Notes under the pieces: generated by a model
Database searches by the model: none
What the model was told of the DNA's origin: nothing
The model's input: only the letters and a program-made list of their open reading frames with translations
In this document: positions 1-7,021 of the stretch, one piece after another
Layout of the letters: each line of letters begins with the position of its first letter
Position numbering within the stretch: the first letter of the stretch is position 1
Assembly (NCBI GenBank): GCA_021780935.1
Contig: JAJXXT010000123.1
Location: forward strand, 1-15,369
Length of the DNA: 15,369 bases
From: Pseudomonadota bacterium
GTDB lineage: Bacteria > Pseudomonadota > Alphaproteobacteria > Acetobacterales > Acetobacteraceae
Reading direction: 5' to 3'
Program-made: the position numbers and the translations under genes

Positions 1-107
1 CCCGGGGCAGGCTAGGAACCGCCCGGGCCAGCAAGCGCCGGCGCGCGGGAAGCGGACACCCCGGCGGCGGGAACGGAATCCACCAACGAGCGAACGGAGA
101 GGCGAGG

Positions 108-584
108 ATGATCAAGGTCGGTGACAAGCTGCCGTCGATGAAGCTGTCGATGGCAACGGCGGACGGGCCGAAAGAGGTTTCGACCGACGACGTGTTCAAG
201 GGTCGTGTGGTGATGTTCGCCGTCCCCGGCGCCTTCACACCCACCTGCAGTGCCAAGCACCTGCCGGGCTTCGTCCAGAACCTCGATGCGATCAAGGCAA
301 AGGGCGTCGACAGCATCGTCTGCATGGCGGTGAACGACGCTTTCGTCATGAGCGCCTGGGCCAAGGACCAGGGCGTCGACGGACGCATCGTGATGCTGGC
401 CGACGGCTCGGGTGCCTTGACCCGGGCACTCGGACTGGAACTCGATCTGGTCGCCCGCGGCCTCGGCGTGCGCAGCCAGCGCTTCGCCCTCATTGCCGAG
501 GACGGGGTGGTCCGGTATCTCGCGGTCGAGCAGCCCGGCGGGTTCGACGTCAGCCGCGCCGAAGCGGTGCTGGCCGCGCTCTAG
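108..584 (+). CDS. Peroxiredoxin, Prx5 (AhpC/TSA-like) family
   Basis: This 158-residue cytosolic thiol peroxidase should reduce hydrogen peroxide and organic hydroperoxides, using glutathione/glutaredoxin or thioredoxin for recycling. The Prx5 signature PGAFTPTCS is at residues 40-48 and places the peroxidatic cysteine at C47, with the active-site P40 and T44 present. A second cysteine, C72, sits in VCMAVND. There is no cysteine near the C-terminus where a 2-Cys atypical Prx5 would carry its resolving residue, so a 1-Cys mechanism is likely (inference). The length is normal for bacterial family members. GGAG at 96-99 lies 8 nt before the ATG, which supports this start. The gene faces the ispH-thrB-rnhA operon tail to tail. 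In other alphaproteobacteria I recall a peroxiredoxin of this type following rnhA on the same strand, so its orientation here may reflect a local rearrangement. Confidence 0.93.
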   Translation: MIKVGDKLPSMKLSMATADGPKEVSTDDVFKGRVVMFAVPGAFTPTCSAKHLPGFVQNLDAIKAKGVDSIVCMAVNDAFVMSAWAKDQGVDGRIVMLADGSGALTRALGLELDLVARGLGVRSQRFALIAEDGVVRYLAVEQPGGFDVSRAEAVLAAL

Positions 585-629
585 CGCAACCTCCGATCTG
601 TCTGAACCGGACCGGCGCGGACAGACCGG

Positions 630-647
630 CGGCCGCTCTAGCGGCCG
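630..647. terminator. GC-rich hairpin between convergent genes
   Basis: CGGCCGC (630-636) and GCGGCCG (641-647) form a 7-bp stem around the loop TCTA. The loop contains the TAG stop codon of the minus-strand methylase (638-640). A second, weaker inverted repeat, TCTGTC (597-602) with GACAGA (620-625), lies just after the peroxiredoxin stop. No U-tract is visible on either strand. Its place between two converging genes fits a bidirectional terminator, but this is inferred from position and symmetry only. Confidence 0.4.
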
Positions 648-1711
648 GCCGCCGCCGCCGCCACCAGCGGCTCCAGGGCCAGAGGTTGGGGCGTGACCAC
701 GTAGAGCAACTCCTTGTTGCGCACGTGCGAGACGCGCCCGACCTTCTCGCCGCTCGGGTTGTAGATGCCGATGCGCGCGCCGACATAGCGGGCGTGGTCG
801 AGCTCGATCACCCGCACATGCCCGCGCGCGGCCAGCATCGCCTCGATCGCCTCGCGGCCGAGATAGCCCTCGTTGTTGAACGAGACGACGAGCGCCTTCG
901 CGCGCAGCGCGGCGATGGTGGCTGCCAGCGCCGGCCCGATCGCGCCGCGTGCGTTGAACGCGCTCTTGCGGCTCTTCACGTCGACCCGCTTGCAGGCGAC
1001 GCCGTAGACGGGAGGCTTGTCCCAGCGGACCAACGTTTCCCAGACATGGTAGTTGGCGAGATAGGCGTGCTGGTTGTACGGCGGGTCGAGATAGGCGATG
1101 TCGGCCTCGATCGTCGCCGCGACCGCCTCCGCCTCGCCCATCAGCGCCAGGCACGCGCCCGCGGCCGGGCGCGCCAGCAGGGCGGGCATACGCAATTCGA
1201 GATCGTTGTAGGCGCGTGGCGCCCAGCGCTTCATGTAGGCCATCTGCAGGCCGGCGGTGCTGTCCACGCGGTCGGCGGCTTGCATCAGCGCCACCAGCAG
1301 GATCGCCTCCAGCTCCGGCTCGACGCCCATCGCCGCGATCGCCTCGCGGATCGCGTCCACGCGCTCGCCGTTCTTCGGCTGGAAGAAGCGCGAGCGGACG
1401 CAGAATGTTTCGGTAAAATAACCAGGCCGACCGGGCAGACGGGCAAGGTCGGCGAGCATCGCCGGCAGCTGCGGCGCCCAGCGTTCGCGATCGGCCTGGA
1501 CGTAGCAGGTGGCAAGCGCCGCAGCGTAGGCGTTGTGGTCGTTGGCGATGACGCGGTAGCCCGCTGCCTTCAGCGCGTGGCCGACGCGTGCGGTGCCGGA
1601 GAAGAGGTCGGCGACGGTGATACCGCCCGCGGCATCGGCGGGCGCGATGGCGCCGATCGCGGCGAGGATGTGGCGCAGCAGCGCCCGTTTCGAACCGATA
1701 TACTTGATCAA
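638..1711 (-). CDS. D12-class DNA adenine-N6 methyltransferase
   Basis: This 357-residue enzyme is predicted to transfer a methyl group from SAM to N6 of adenine in a specific DNA site. The D12/Dam-class motif order is visible: MIKYIGSK at the N-terminus, the SAM-binding motif DLFSGT at 35-40, and the catalytic motif DPPY at 209-212. A family-typical C-terminal block around [12 protein letters not shown] follows. It is longer than Dam (about 280 residues), as many D12 enzymes of this subgroup are. The start is TTG at 1711, whose TTGA overlaps the rnhA stop TGA; it is chosen because members of this family begin with MIKYIGSK. A GGGAG stretch lies upstream inside rnhA. Translational coupling to rnhA is likely. 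No restriction endonuclease gene lies beside it, so it looks like a solitary methylase. The target site cannot be read from the sequence. Confidence 0.9.
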   Translation of the reverse strand: MIKYIGSKRALLRHILAAIGAIAPADAAGGITVADLFSGTARVGHALKAAGYRVIANDHNAYAAALATCYVQADRERWAPQLPAMLADLARLPGRPGYFTETFCVRSRFFQPKNGERVDAIREAIAAMGVEPELEAILLVALMQAADRVDSTAGLQMAYMKRWAPRAYNDLELRMPALLARPAAGACLALMGEAEAVAATIEADIAYLDPPYNQHAYLANYHVWETLVRWDKPPVYGVACKRVDVKSRKSAFNARGAIGPALAATIAALRAKALVVSFNNEGYLGREAIEAMLAARGHVRVIELDHARYVGARIGIYNPSGEKVGRVSHVRNKELLYVVTPQPLALEPLVAAAAAGR

Positions 1712-2172
1712 CGATCCAGCGCTCGCTCCCGCGCCTCGGTCGCAAGCTGGTCGGCTCGCTCGTTCATATCATGCCCGGAATGGCCGCGCACCCATTTCCA
1801 CTCGATCTCGTGCGGCTCGGCGGCCGCGAGCAGACGCTGCCATAGATCCATGTTGGCGACTGGATCACCAGCGGCGTTGCGCCACCGCCGCCGCACCCAC
1901 CCCTGGCGCCAGCGGGTGATGCCGAGGCGGACATATTCGCTGTCGGTGTGCACCACGACGCGGCACGGGCGCTTGAGCGCCTCCAGCGCGATCGCCGCCG
2001 CGGTCAGCTCCATGCGGTTGTTGGTGGTGGTGGGCTCGAAGCCGGAGAGTTCCCTCTCGTGCTGACCGCGGCGCAGGATCGCGGCCCAGCCGCCGGGCCC
2101 CGGGTTGGGCTTGCAGCCGCCATCGGTCCAGATCTCCACCGTCGCGGCCGGCCTGGGCGGATCAGAGTCCAT
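1708..2172 (-). CDS. rnhA: Ribonuclease HI
   Basis: This 154-residue endonuclease cleaves the RNA strand of RNA-DNA hybrids, removing primers and R-loops. All the catalytic carboxylates can be placed: D17 in [14 protein letters not shown]55 in NNRMEL, D77 in HTDSEYV and D141 in NERAD. The conserved histidine H131 is in VRGHSGH. The length equals that of E. coli RNase HI (155 residues). The ATG at 2172 is preceded by AAGGA about 11 nt upstream and overlaps the end of thrB by 11 nt, pointing to translational coupling. Its stop shares a TTGA overlap with the following methylase gene. An ispH-thrB-rnhA order is common in alphaproteobacteria. Confidence 0.97.
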   Translation of the reverse strand: MDSDPPRPAATVEIWTDGGCKPNPGPGGWAAILRRGQHERELSGFEPTTTNNRMELTAAAIALEALKRPCRVVVHTDSEYVRLGITRWRQGWVRRRWRNAAGDPVANMDLWQRLLAAAEPHEIEWKWVRGHSGHDMNERADQLATEARERALDR

Positions 2173-3127
2173 ACGCGGCCGCGTCCTTCGCCGAGCGATG
2201 AAAGCGCAGCCGGCGCAGATATTCGACCGGGTCCTTGCGGGTGACGAGCGCGCCCGCCGGCGTGTTGATCCAGTCGTAGAGCCGCGTCGCCGCGAACCGC
2301 AGCGCCGCCCCGGCGGCCAGGGTGGGAAGCGCGGCCCGCTCCTCGCTGGTAAGCCATCGTGCCGCGTTGTAGGCGCCGATCAGCGCCCGCGATTTCGTCA
2401 CGTTATAGGAACCATCTGCCTCGAAGCACCAGGCATTGAGGCACACCGCGAGGTCGTAGGCATAGAAATCCGTCGCCGCGAAATAGAAGTCGATGAGGCC
2501 GGAAACGCGCCCGCCGAGGAAAAACACGTTGTCGGGGAACAGGTCCGCATGGATGTGCCCGGCGGGAAGACCGGCCGGCCAGGCAGCGAGGATCGGCTTC
2601 AGGCTTACCCGCAGTTCGGCGGCGACGTTGGCCATCTCCCGCCCGGCCGCGCCGGTGGTGTCGCAACGTTCCAGCAATGGTCCCCAGGCGTCGGGCCCGA
2701 GCCCATTGGTGCGGGTGGGCGCATAACCCTCGCCGGCGCGATGCAGGGCCGCAAGTGCCGCGCCGAGCGGTGCGCAATGCTCCGGGCGCACCCGGCGTGG
2801 CCAGATGCCGGGCAGGAAGGTGGTGATCGCCGCCGCCTTGCCGGCGAGGCGGCGCAGCGCCGCCCCGTCGCGCCCGCCGACCGGACGCGGGCAGGCGATG
2901 CCGCGCGCCGCCAGATGCTGCATGAGGCCAAGAAACCACGGCAGGTCGCGCGGATCGACGCGCTTCTCGTAGAGCGTGAGGATGAAGTCGCCGGCGGTGG
3001 TGCGCAGCGAGAAGTTGCTGTTCTCCACCCCCTCCGCGATGCCGCGGAAGGCGACCAGTTCGCCGATCGCGTAGTCGCCGAGGAACGCGGCCAGCGCCTC
3101 GTCGGAAACCTCCGTGTAGACCGCCAT
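2162..3127 (-). CDS. thrB: Homoserine kinase (ThrB, APH-fold type)
   Basis: This 321-residue cytosolic kinase phosphorylates L-homoserine to O-phosphohomoserine in threonine biosynthesis. It is of the type built on the aminoglycoside phosphotransferase (protein-kinase-like) fold, not the GHMP-kinase type of E. coli. The N-lobe includes GVENSNFSL near residues 33-41, and an LTLYEK strand follows. The catalytic loop is HADLFPDN at 193-200, with catalytic D195 and metal ligand N200. The DFG-equivalent is IDFYFA with D213. The length is typical of the family (about 320). It starts 19 nt downstream of the ispH stop and its own stop overlaps the rnhA start, so it is an internal operon gene. The Shine-Dalgarno sequence is weak, which agrees with coupling to ispH translation. 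Confidence 0.95.
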   Translation of the reverse strand: MAVYTEVSDEALAAFLGDYAIGELVAFRGIAEGVENSNFSLRTTAGDFILTLYEKRVDPRDLPWFLGLMQHLAARGIACPRPVGGRDGAALRRLAGKAAAITTFLPGIWPRRVRPEHCAPLGAALAALHRAGEGYAPTRTNGLGPDAWGPLLERCDTTGAAGREMANVAAELRVSLKPILAAWPAGLPAGHIHADLFPDNVFFLGGRVSGLIDFYFAATDFYAYDLAVCLNAWCFEADGSYNVTKSRALIGAYNAARWLTSEERAALPTLAAGAALRFAATRLYDWINTPAGALVTRKDPVEYLRRLRFHRSAKDAAAYGL

Positions 3128-3146
3128 CAGAGAACCGGCGCTGGCA

Positions 3147-4127
3147 TCAGGCCGACAACGCCACCGGCAGCTTGAAGGTCAGGTCCTCGGTCGTGACGCG
3201 CCGCTCCTGCACGTCGAGCGCATAATGTTCCCCAAGCCGCGCCAGCAGGCCCTGGACCAGGGATTCGGGAGCCGAGGCACCGGCGGTGATGCCGATCACC
3301 GTCTCGCCCTCGAGCACGTCCCAGTCCAGCGCCTCCGGCCCCTCGAGCAACTGCGCGCGCGCGCCGGCGCGGCTCGCCACCTCGCAGAGCCGCATCGTGT
3401 TGGAGGAATTCGCGCTGCCGACCACGAGCACCAGCCCTGCCTCCGCGGCCACCGCGCGCACCGCCGCCTGGCGGTTGGTGGTGGCGTAGCAGATATCCTC
3501 CTTCGCCGGCCCCTCGATGCCGGGGAAGCGGCGGCGCAGCACGGCGACGATCTCGGCCGCGTCCTCGACCGAAAGCGTGGTCTGGGTCACGAAGGCGAGC
3601 GGACCGGGGGGCGGCGCCACCGCCTCGGCCTCGGCCAGCGACTGCACCAGCGTCATCGCTCCCAGGCGGACCTGGCCCATCGTACCCTCGACCTCGGGAT
3701 GGCCGGCATGGCCGATCATCAGGATGTGGTGCCCCATGGCCTCGTGCCGCTCCGCCTCGCGATGCACCTTGGAGACCAGCGGGCAGGTCGCGTCGAAGGC
3801 GGTGAGGCCGCGCGCGGCAGCGGCGAGCGGGACCGATTTCGCCACGCCATGCGCCGAGAACACGACGGGCACGCCCGGCGGCACCTCGTCCAGCTCCTCG
3901 ACAAACACCGCGCCCTGCGCGGCCAGGCCGTTGACCACGACGCGGTTGTGCACGATCTCGTGGCGCACATAGACCGGCGCGCCGTCACGCTTCAGCGCCT
4001 CCTCCACCACCCGCACGGCTCGGTCCACACCGGCGCAGAAGCCGCGTGGCGCGGCCAGCAGCACGCGCAGGCGCGGCAACCCGGCTTCGGGACGACCATC
4101 GGCGGCATCGGCGGCATTGGCGGACAT
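3147..4127 (-). CDS. ispH: 4-hydroxy-3-methylbut-2-enyl diphosphate reductase
   Basis: This 326-residue Fe-S enzyme catalyses the last step of the MEP pathway, reducing HMBPP to isopentenyl and dimethylallyl diphosphate. The three cysteine ligands of the cluster are visible: C31 in APRGFCAGVDRA, C115 in DATCPLVSKVH and C213 in DICYATTNRQ. The catalytic glutamate is E147 in EVEGTMGQ, and TQTTLS at 181-186 supplies the conserved threonine. The reading frame stays open far upstream, but that part has no family similarity. The ATG at 4127 gives about 20 residues before the conserved APRGFCAG block, a usual length for alphaproteobacterial IspH, and GGAG lies about 14 nt upstream. It heads the ispH-thrB-rnhA-methylase operon and diverges from a lipoprotein gene. 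Confidence 0.95.
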   Translation of the reverse strand: MSANAADAADGRPEAGLPRLRVLLAAPRGFCAGVDRAVRVVEEALKRDGAPVYVRHEIVHNRVVVNGLAAQGAVFVEELDEVPPGVPVVFSAHGVAKSVPLAAAARGLTAFDATCPLVSKVHREAERHEAMGHHILMIGHAGHPEVEGTMGQVRLGAMTLVQSLAEAEAVAPPPGPLAFVTQTTLSVEDAAEIVAVLRRRFPGIEGPAKEDICYATTNRQAAVRAVAAEAGLVLVVGSANSSNTMRLCEVASRAGARAQLLEGPEALDWDVLEGETVIGITAGASAPESLVQGLLARLGEHYALDVQERRVTTEDLTFKLPVALSA

Positions 4128-4192
4128 GCAGGGAACGGCTCCAGCCTGGCCGCGGCTGAGCGCTGCGACCGGGGCATATGATGGATGGCGCA

Positions 4193-4221
4193 GACATAGA
4201 GGCCCTTCCCCTTGCCGGCAA
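4193..4221 (-). promoter_or_regulatory. Candidate promoter for the ispH operon
   Basis: Read on the minus strand, TTGCCG (4216-4221) and TATGTC (4193-4198, within CTATGT) are separated by 17 nt. They resemble the -35 and -10 elements of alphaproteobacterial housekeeping promoters. They lie in the divergent gap between ispH and the lipoprotein gene, about 70-95 nt ahead of the ispH start. The match is partial and only the position makes it worth noting. Confidence 0.28.
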
Positions 4222-4289
4222 TGCACGGCATGGAGGCGCAACGGCATCATGCGAACGTGGCCGCGCGCGGCCATCACGGCGGAGGACTC

Positions 4290-4859
4290 ATGGCAAAGCA
4301 CAGCGCTACCAGGGCGATGGCACGCACGGCACGGCGACGTCGTGCGGGAGCGGGATTGGCCGGCGCGCTCGCGGCGCTGGCGCTGGCCGGCTGCACGCCG
4401 AGCGGCTTTCCCCCCGCCTGCCCGCAGCTGTCGCTGATCCAGGGCGCCTCCGACCAGATCAAAGTCGCCGGCAAGGGCAACCAGCACGATATCCGCGACC
4501 TGGTGCTCGCGGCCCGCATCGAGGCGGTGCCGGCCAGCTGCCGGTTCACCGGCCGGCGCTCGGTGGGGGCGCAGCTGCGCGCCGAGTTTGCGGTCCAGCG
4601 CGGCCCGGCGGCGACCAGCCGCACGGTGGCGCTGCACTATTTCGTGGCCGCGGCGAAGGGGCAGAGGATCCTCGATGAGCAGGACTACGTCGTGACGGGC
4701 ACGTTCGCGCCGAACGTCGATCACATGACGCTGGTCGGCCAGCAGATCATCCTCAACTTTCCGGTCGGCGCTGATCAGTCCGCGGCCGGCTACCATATTT
4801 ACGTCGGCTTCCGCCTGAGCAAGGCGGAACTCGACGCCAACCGTGCCAGCGGACTGTAG
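4290..4859 (+). CDS. Predicted lipoprotein of unknown function
   Basis: This 189-residue protein has a typical lipoprotein signal: a basic N-terminus (RRRR at 15-18), a hydrophobic run at about 19-33, and a lipobox LALAGC with the acylated cysteine at C35. It should therefore be anchored in the cell envelope, facing the periplasm. The mature part has two further cysteines (C44, C84) that could form a disulfide. It appears to be a mixed beta-rich domain with conserved-looking stretches such as HYFVAAAKG and GYHIYVGFRLSKAEL. I recognise no catalytic motif and do not assign a function. The frame is open upstream to 4212, but the ATG at 4290 has GGAGG at 4281-4285 and puts the signal peptide at the correct place. 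It diverges from ispH and ends 9 nt from the converging methyltransferase-like gene. Confidence 0.82.
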   Translation: MAKHSATRAMARTARRRRAGAGLAGALAALALAGCTPSGFPPACPQLSLIQGASDQIKVAGKGNQHDIRDLVLAARIEAVPASCRFTGRRSVGAQLRAEFAVQRGPAATSRTVALHYFVAAAKGQRILDEQDYVVTGTFAPNVDHMTLVGQQIILNFPVGADQSAAGYHIYVGFRLSKAELDANRASGL

Positions 4860-4868
4860 CGCCCCGCC

Positions 4869-6176
4869 TCAGCCGAACGCCGGAGCGAGGAAACGGGCCC
4901 AGGCATAGGCATTGCTCGCCGCCCCCTCCTCCATCGCGGTGGCGAGCACGGCGCGGTGCGGGCCTGAAGCCGGCGCAAAGCCGAGCACCAGGCGCTGGGT
5001 GGCGCCCGGTGCGAGCGTCCGTGTCTCGCCGGCGAGCGTCTCACCCGCCGCGTTCTCGAGAGCCACCGTGAACCTGATCCTGCCGCCGCCTGGCCCGGCA
5101 TGGGCGAGCCCGGTCTCGAGCCGGCTCTGGCCCGCGAGGGTGCGGGCGAACAGCGCCCGCGCGGTCTCGCCCGGCGCCGGCGCATGCAACTGGAACCCGC
5201 CGTCGCCGGCAAGGAAGAACCCCCAGGGCTCGCGCAGCGCGCCTTCCAGGCGCAGCGGAGCCGTCCCCGGTTCCTCCTGGATCAGCGGCAGGTGCCGGGG
5301 AGCGGCCACCGGCAGGTGGCGGGGGGCGCGGCGCTCGGCAACATCGACCGGCGCGTGACGCTCGCGGGCGTGGGTGATGACCGTGAACTCGCCCGTGCCC
5401 AGATGCGGCGCATCGAGCGTCGCGGCATCGAGCGGCGCCGGAGGCTCGGCGAACGGCTCCGGATGGCGGACGATGGCAAGCGCATCGAGCGCGGCGGCCC
5501 AGGCCGGCCCGGGCACGGCGAGCAGCGTCTCGGCGGCGGCCGGAAAATCCGCGACGATGAGATCGGCGCCGGTCCAGCCCAGCATTTCGAGCAGCGCGGT
5601 GACCGTCAGCGCGCGGAAGCGCCGCGCCTCGAGCGGCAGACGATCGGTGAAACGCGCTGACCACCCGGTGGCATCCTCGCGCATCAGCCCGATGCGCGAG
5701 GCCGAGTGCCATACCGCGGCACCGATGGTGCGGATGCGCGGATAGGGCGCGGTGTTCTGCGCCAGGAGCCGCAACAGCGGCGCCAGCGGCTCCACGGCGG
5801 CCAGGTCGGCCTGCGGAAACCGGCGGGCTAGGGCCACCGTGAGATAGCCGCCGCCGGCGCCGAGCACGAGAATGCGCCGCGGCTCGCAGCGCAGCGGGAA
5901 GGCGGCGACATCGTCGAGGAAGCAGCGCGCGATGGCAGCGAGATCGGGGGCGGCACAGCGGAACGCGAGCGGATGGCCGAGCTCCGGCAGCAGCGCATGG
6001 CCGAGCCCGGTCCGCGAGCCCGCGAACCGCGCCAGCAAGCCGAAATAGGCCCGCCGCAGCCCGGCATCGGCCGGTGCCCCGAGCAGGCGTCCCGCCGCCT
6101 CATGCAGGGCCAGCAGCTCCGCCGACGGCGGCTGCGCGGCGGCCGGCGGTGGCCCAGGCAGGACGAAGTCGGTCAT
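4869..6176 (-). CDS. FkbM-like SAM-dependent methyltransferase domain protein
   Basis: This 435-residue protein has a central Rossmann-type SAM site: RILVLGAGGGYL with the glycine motif G106-G110, then AVEPLAPLLRLLAQN, a typical acidic-loop and helix arrangement of FkbM-type methyltransferases. The later block TALLEMLGWTGADLIVADF (D210) lines up in style with the FkbM motif that usually reads DLLKIDVEGAE, but here the lysine and EGAE residues are replaced. The methyl acceptor is unknown and activity is uncertain. About 100 N-terminal residues and about 180 C-terminal residues surround the fold. The C-terminal part looks beta-sandwich-like and carries a short internal repeat, RHLPVAAPRHLPLI. 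I chose the ATG at 6176; the frame is open to 6329, but the added residues look non-coding, and no strong Shine-Dalgarno is seen for either start. Confidence 0.7.
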   Translation of the reverse strand: MTDFVLPGPPPAAAQPPSAELLALHEAAGRLLGAPADAGLRRAYFGLLARFAGSRTGLGHALLPELGHPLAFRCAAPDLAAIARCFLDDVAAFPLRCEPRRILVLGAGGGYLTVALARRFPQADLAAVEPLAPLLRLLAQNTAPYPRIRTIGAAVWHSASRIGLMREDATGWSARFTDRLPLEARRFRALTVTALLEMLGWTGADLIVADFPAAAETLLAVPGPAWAAALDALAIVRHPEPFAEPPAPLDAATLDAPHLGTGEFTVITHARERHAPVDVAERRAPRHLPVAAPRHLPLIQEEPGTAPLRLEGALREPWGFFLAGDGGFQLHAPAPGETARALFARTLAGQSRLETGLAHAGPGGGRIRFTVALENAAGETLAGETRTLAPGATQRLVLGFAPASGPHRAVLATAMEEGAASNAYAWARFLAPAFG

Positions 6177-6491
6177 GGCGGTGCGGCAAGCGTGACGAGT
6201 GACGGCGGCATCGGGCGAGGATGGCGCAGCCGCGGCCCGGACTCCAGGGGGGCGCACCAGGCGCCGTGGCCGTGCCGCAACTGCGAAGAGAGGCGTCCGG
6301 TCGCCGCGGCGCATTTTGCGCCCAGGCAATTCGCTGCAGTGGATTTATCGCAGAATCATACCGTTACGGCTTCCACTTGGGAGATCGTGATTGCATCAAA
6401 ACATTTTTGATCGAAAAATGTAACGATGCCCTTTCGTTGTCGGGACGAAATCTGATACATTCCTCGAAACTGAGCCCATAAGGAGACACCG
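6177..6491. other. Intergenic region, divergent promoters expected
   Basis: No gene is supported in these 315 nt between the methyltransferase-like gene (-) and marR (+). The first half is GC-rich like the surrounding genes. The second half, from about 6310, is distinctly AT-richer than the rest of the window and carries the palindrome at 6401-6421. A strong ribosome-binding site for marR is at 6480-6485. This is where promoters for both flanking genes are expected, but I could not place convincing -35/-10 pairs. Confidence 0.6.
6401..6421. promoter_or_regulatory. Palindrome upstream of marR, candidate operator
   Basis: ACATTTTT (6401-6408) and AAAAATGT (6414-6421) are perfect 8-nt arms around GATCG. 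Size and symmetry fit a site for a dimeric winged-helix regulator, and MarR proteins commonly bind palindromes of about 16-20 nt in their own promoters. It lies 70 nt before the marR start codon. Binding by the neighbouring regulator is an inference; the repeat could also be an AT-rich hairpin of other use. Confidence 0.45.
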
Positions 6492-6869
6492 ATGGCTTCT
6501 GCCGTTCTGCCCGACAAACTGCCGGGCGTACTCCGCGACGCGATCCTGGGAATGGTGCGTCGTGAGGGACCAGATCTCTCGGCTCGCCAATTGGTCGTCT
6601 TCCTGATCTGCTATCTGGAAGACGGTCCGCACACAGTGCGTGGCCTCGCCGCGCGGCTCGATGTCTCCAAGCCGGCGATCACGCGTTCGCTCGACCGTTT
6701 GACCGATCTCGGCTTCGCCAAGCGCGCCGCCGATCCGGCCGATCGCCGCAGTGTGCTGGTGACCCGCACGCGCAAGGGTGAGGCTCTTCTTGCCGAGCTC
6801 AAGCGCCTGCTCACCGCGGCAGTGGCGGCCAGCAACAAGCCGGCGAAGAAGCCGGCCCGCGGCAAGTAA
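6492..6869 (+). CDS. MarR-family transcriptional regulator
   Basis: This is a compact 125-residue winged helix-turn-helix protein. The helix-turn-helix spans about residues 46-78, with the recognition helix at SKPAITRSLDRL (59-70). The wing DPADRRSV at 81-88 is the classic MarR DxRxxR-type feature. It is shorter than usual MarR proteins (about 140-150), with a brief N-terminal dimerisation helix and a lysine/alanine-rich tail (KPAKKPARGK). The ligand and targets are unknown. The start is well supported by AAGGAG at 6480-6485, 6 nt before the ATG. It stands alone on the plus strand; the divergent methyltransferase-like gene is the most natural candidate target besides itself. The palindrome at 6401-6421 could be its operator. 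Confidence 0.9.
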   Translation: MASAVLPDKLPGVLRDAILGMVRREGPDLSARQLVVFLICYLEDGPHTVRGLAARLDVSKPAITRSLDRLTDLGFAKRAADPADRRSVLVTRTRKGEALLAELKRLLTAAVAASNKPAKKPARGK

Positions 6870-6907
6870 GCAACAGCGTGCACATCTAGCGCGACAAATA
6901 AGTCACA

Positions 6908-6940
6908 GGCCACGCTCCTCGCCTGGAGGGAAGCGTGGCC
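6908..6940. terminator. Hairpin downstream of marR
   Basis: GGCCACGCT (6908-6916) and AGCGTGGCC (6932-6940) are perfect 9-bp arms. Inside them CCTC (6917-6920) pairs with GAGG (6926-6929) to lengthen the stem, leaving a two-base bulge and the loop GCCTG. It lies about 40 nt after the marR stop, between converging genes, so a terminator role is likely although no long U-run follows. Confidence 0.55.
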
Positions 6941-6946
6941 GGCATC

Positions 6947-6999
6947 CGCGAGGGCCCCATGGCCCAAGGCCCGGCGGCCAGGGTCCGGTGGCCCTCGCG
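6947..6999. terminator. Second hairpin between marR and the aldo/keto reductase gene
   Basis: CGCGAGGGCC (6947-6956) and GGCCCTCGCG (6990-6999) are perfect 10-bp arms around a 33-nt insert that itself contains GGCC/GGCCC repeats able to pair. The structure is 22 nt from the aldo/keto reductase stop on the opposite strand and would serve as its terminator. On the plus strand it is followed by a short T-rich run (ACGTTTCTGTT). Confidence 0.5.
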
Positions 7000-7021
7000 A
7001 CGTTTCTGTTCCCGTCGAGCC

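Noticed and set aside
12..1745. Minus-strand open frame of 577 codons
   Set aside because: It runs in another frame across the well-supported methylase and the opposite strand of the peroxiredoxin. Its translation is arginine/glycine-rich with no family features, as expected from GC-rich shadow frames.
686..2065. Plus-strand open frame of 459 codons across the methylase and rnhA
   Set aside because: It is antisense to two genes with complete catalytic motifs; its histidine/arginine-rich translation matches nothing known.
4128..4796. Upstream extension of the ispH reading frame
   Set aside because: The extra residues have no IspH similarity and overlap the lipoprotein gene, which has its own signal peptide and ribosome-binding site.
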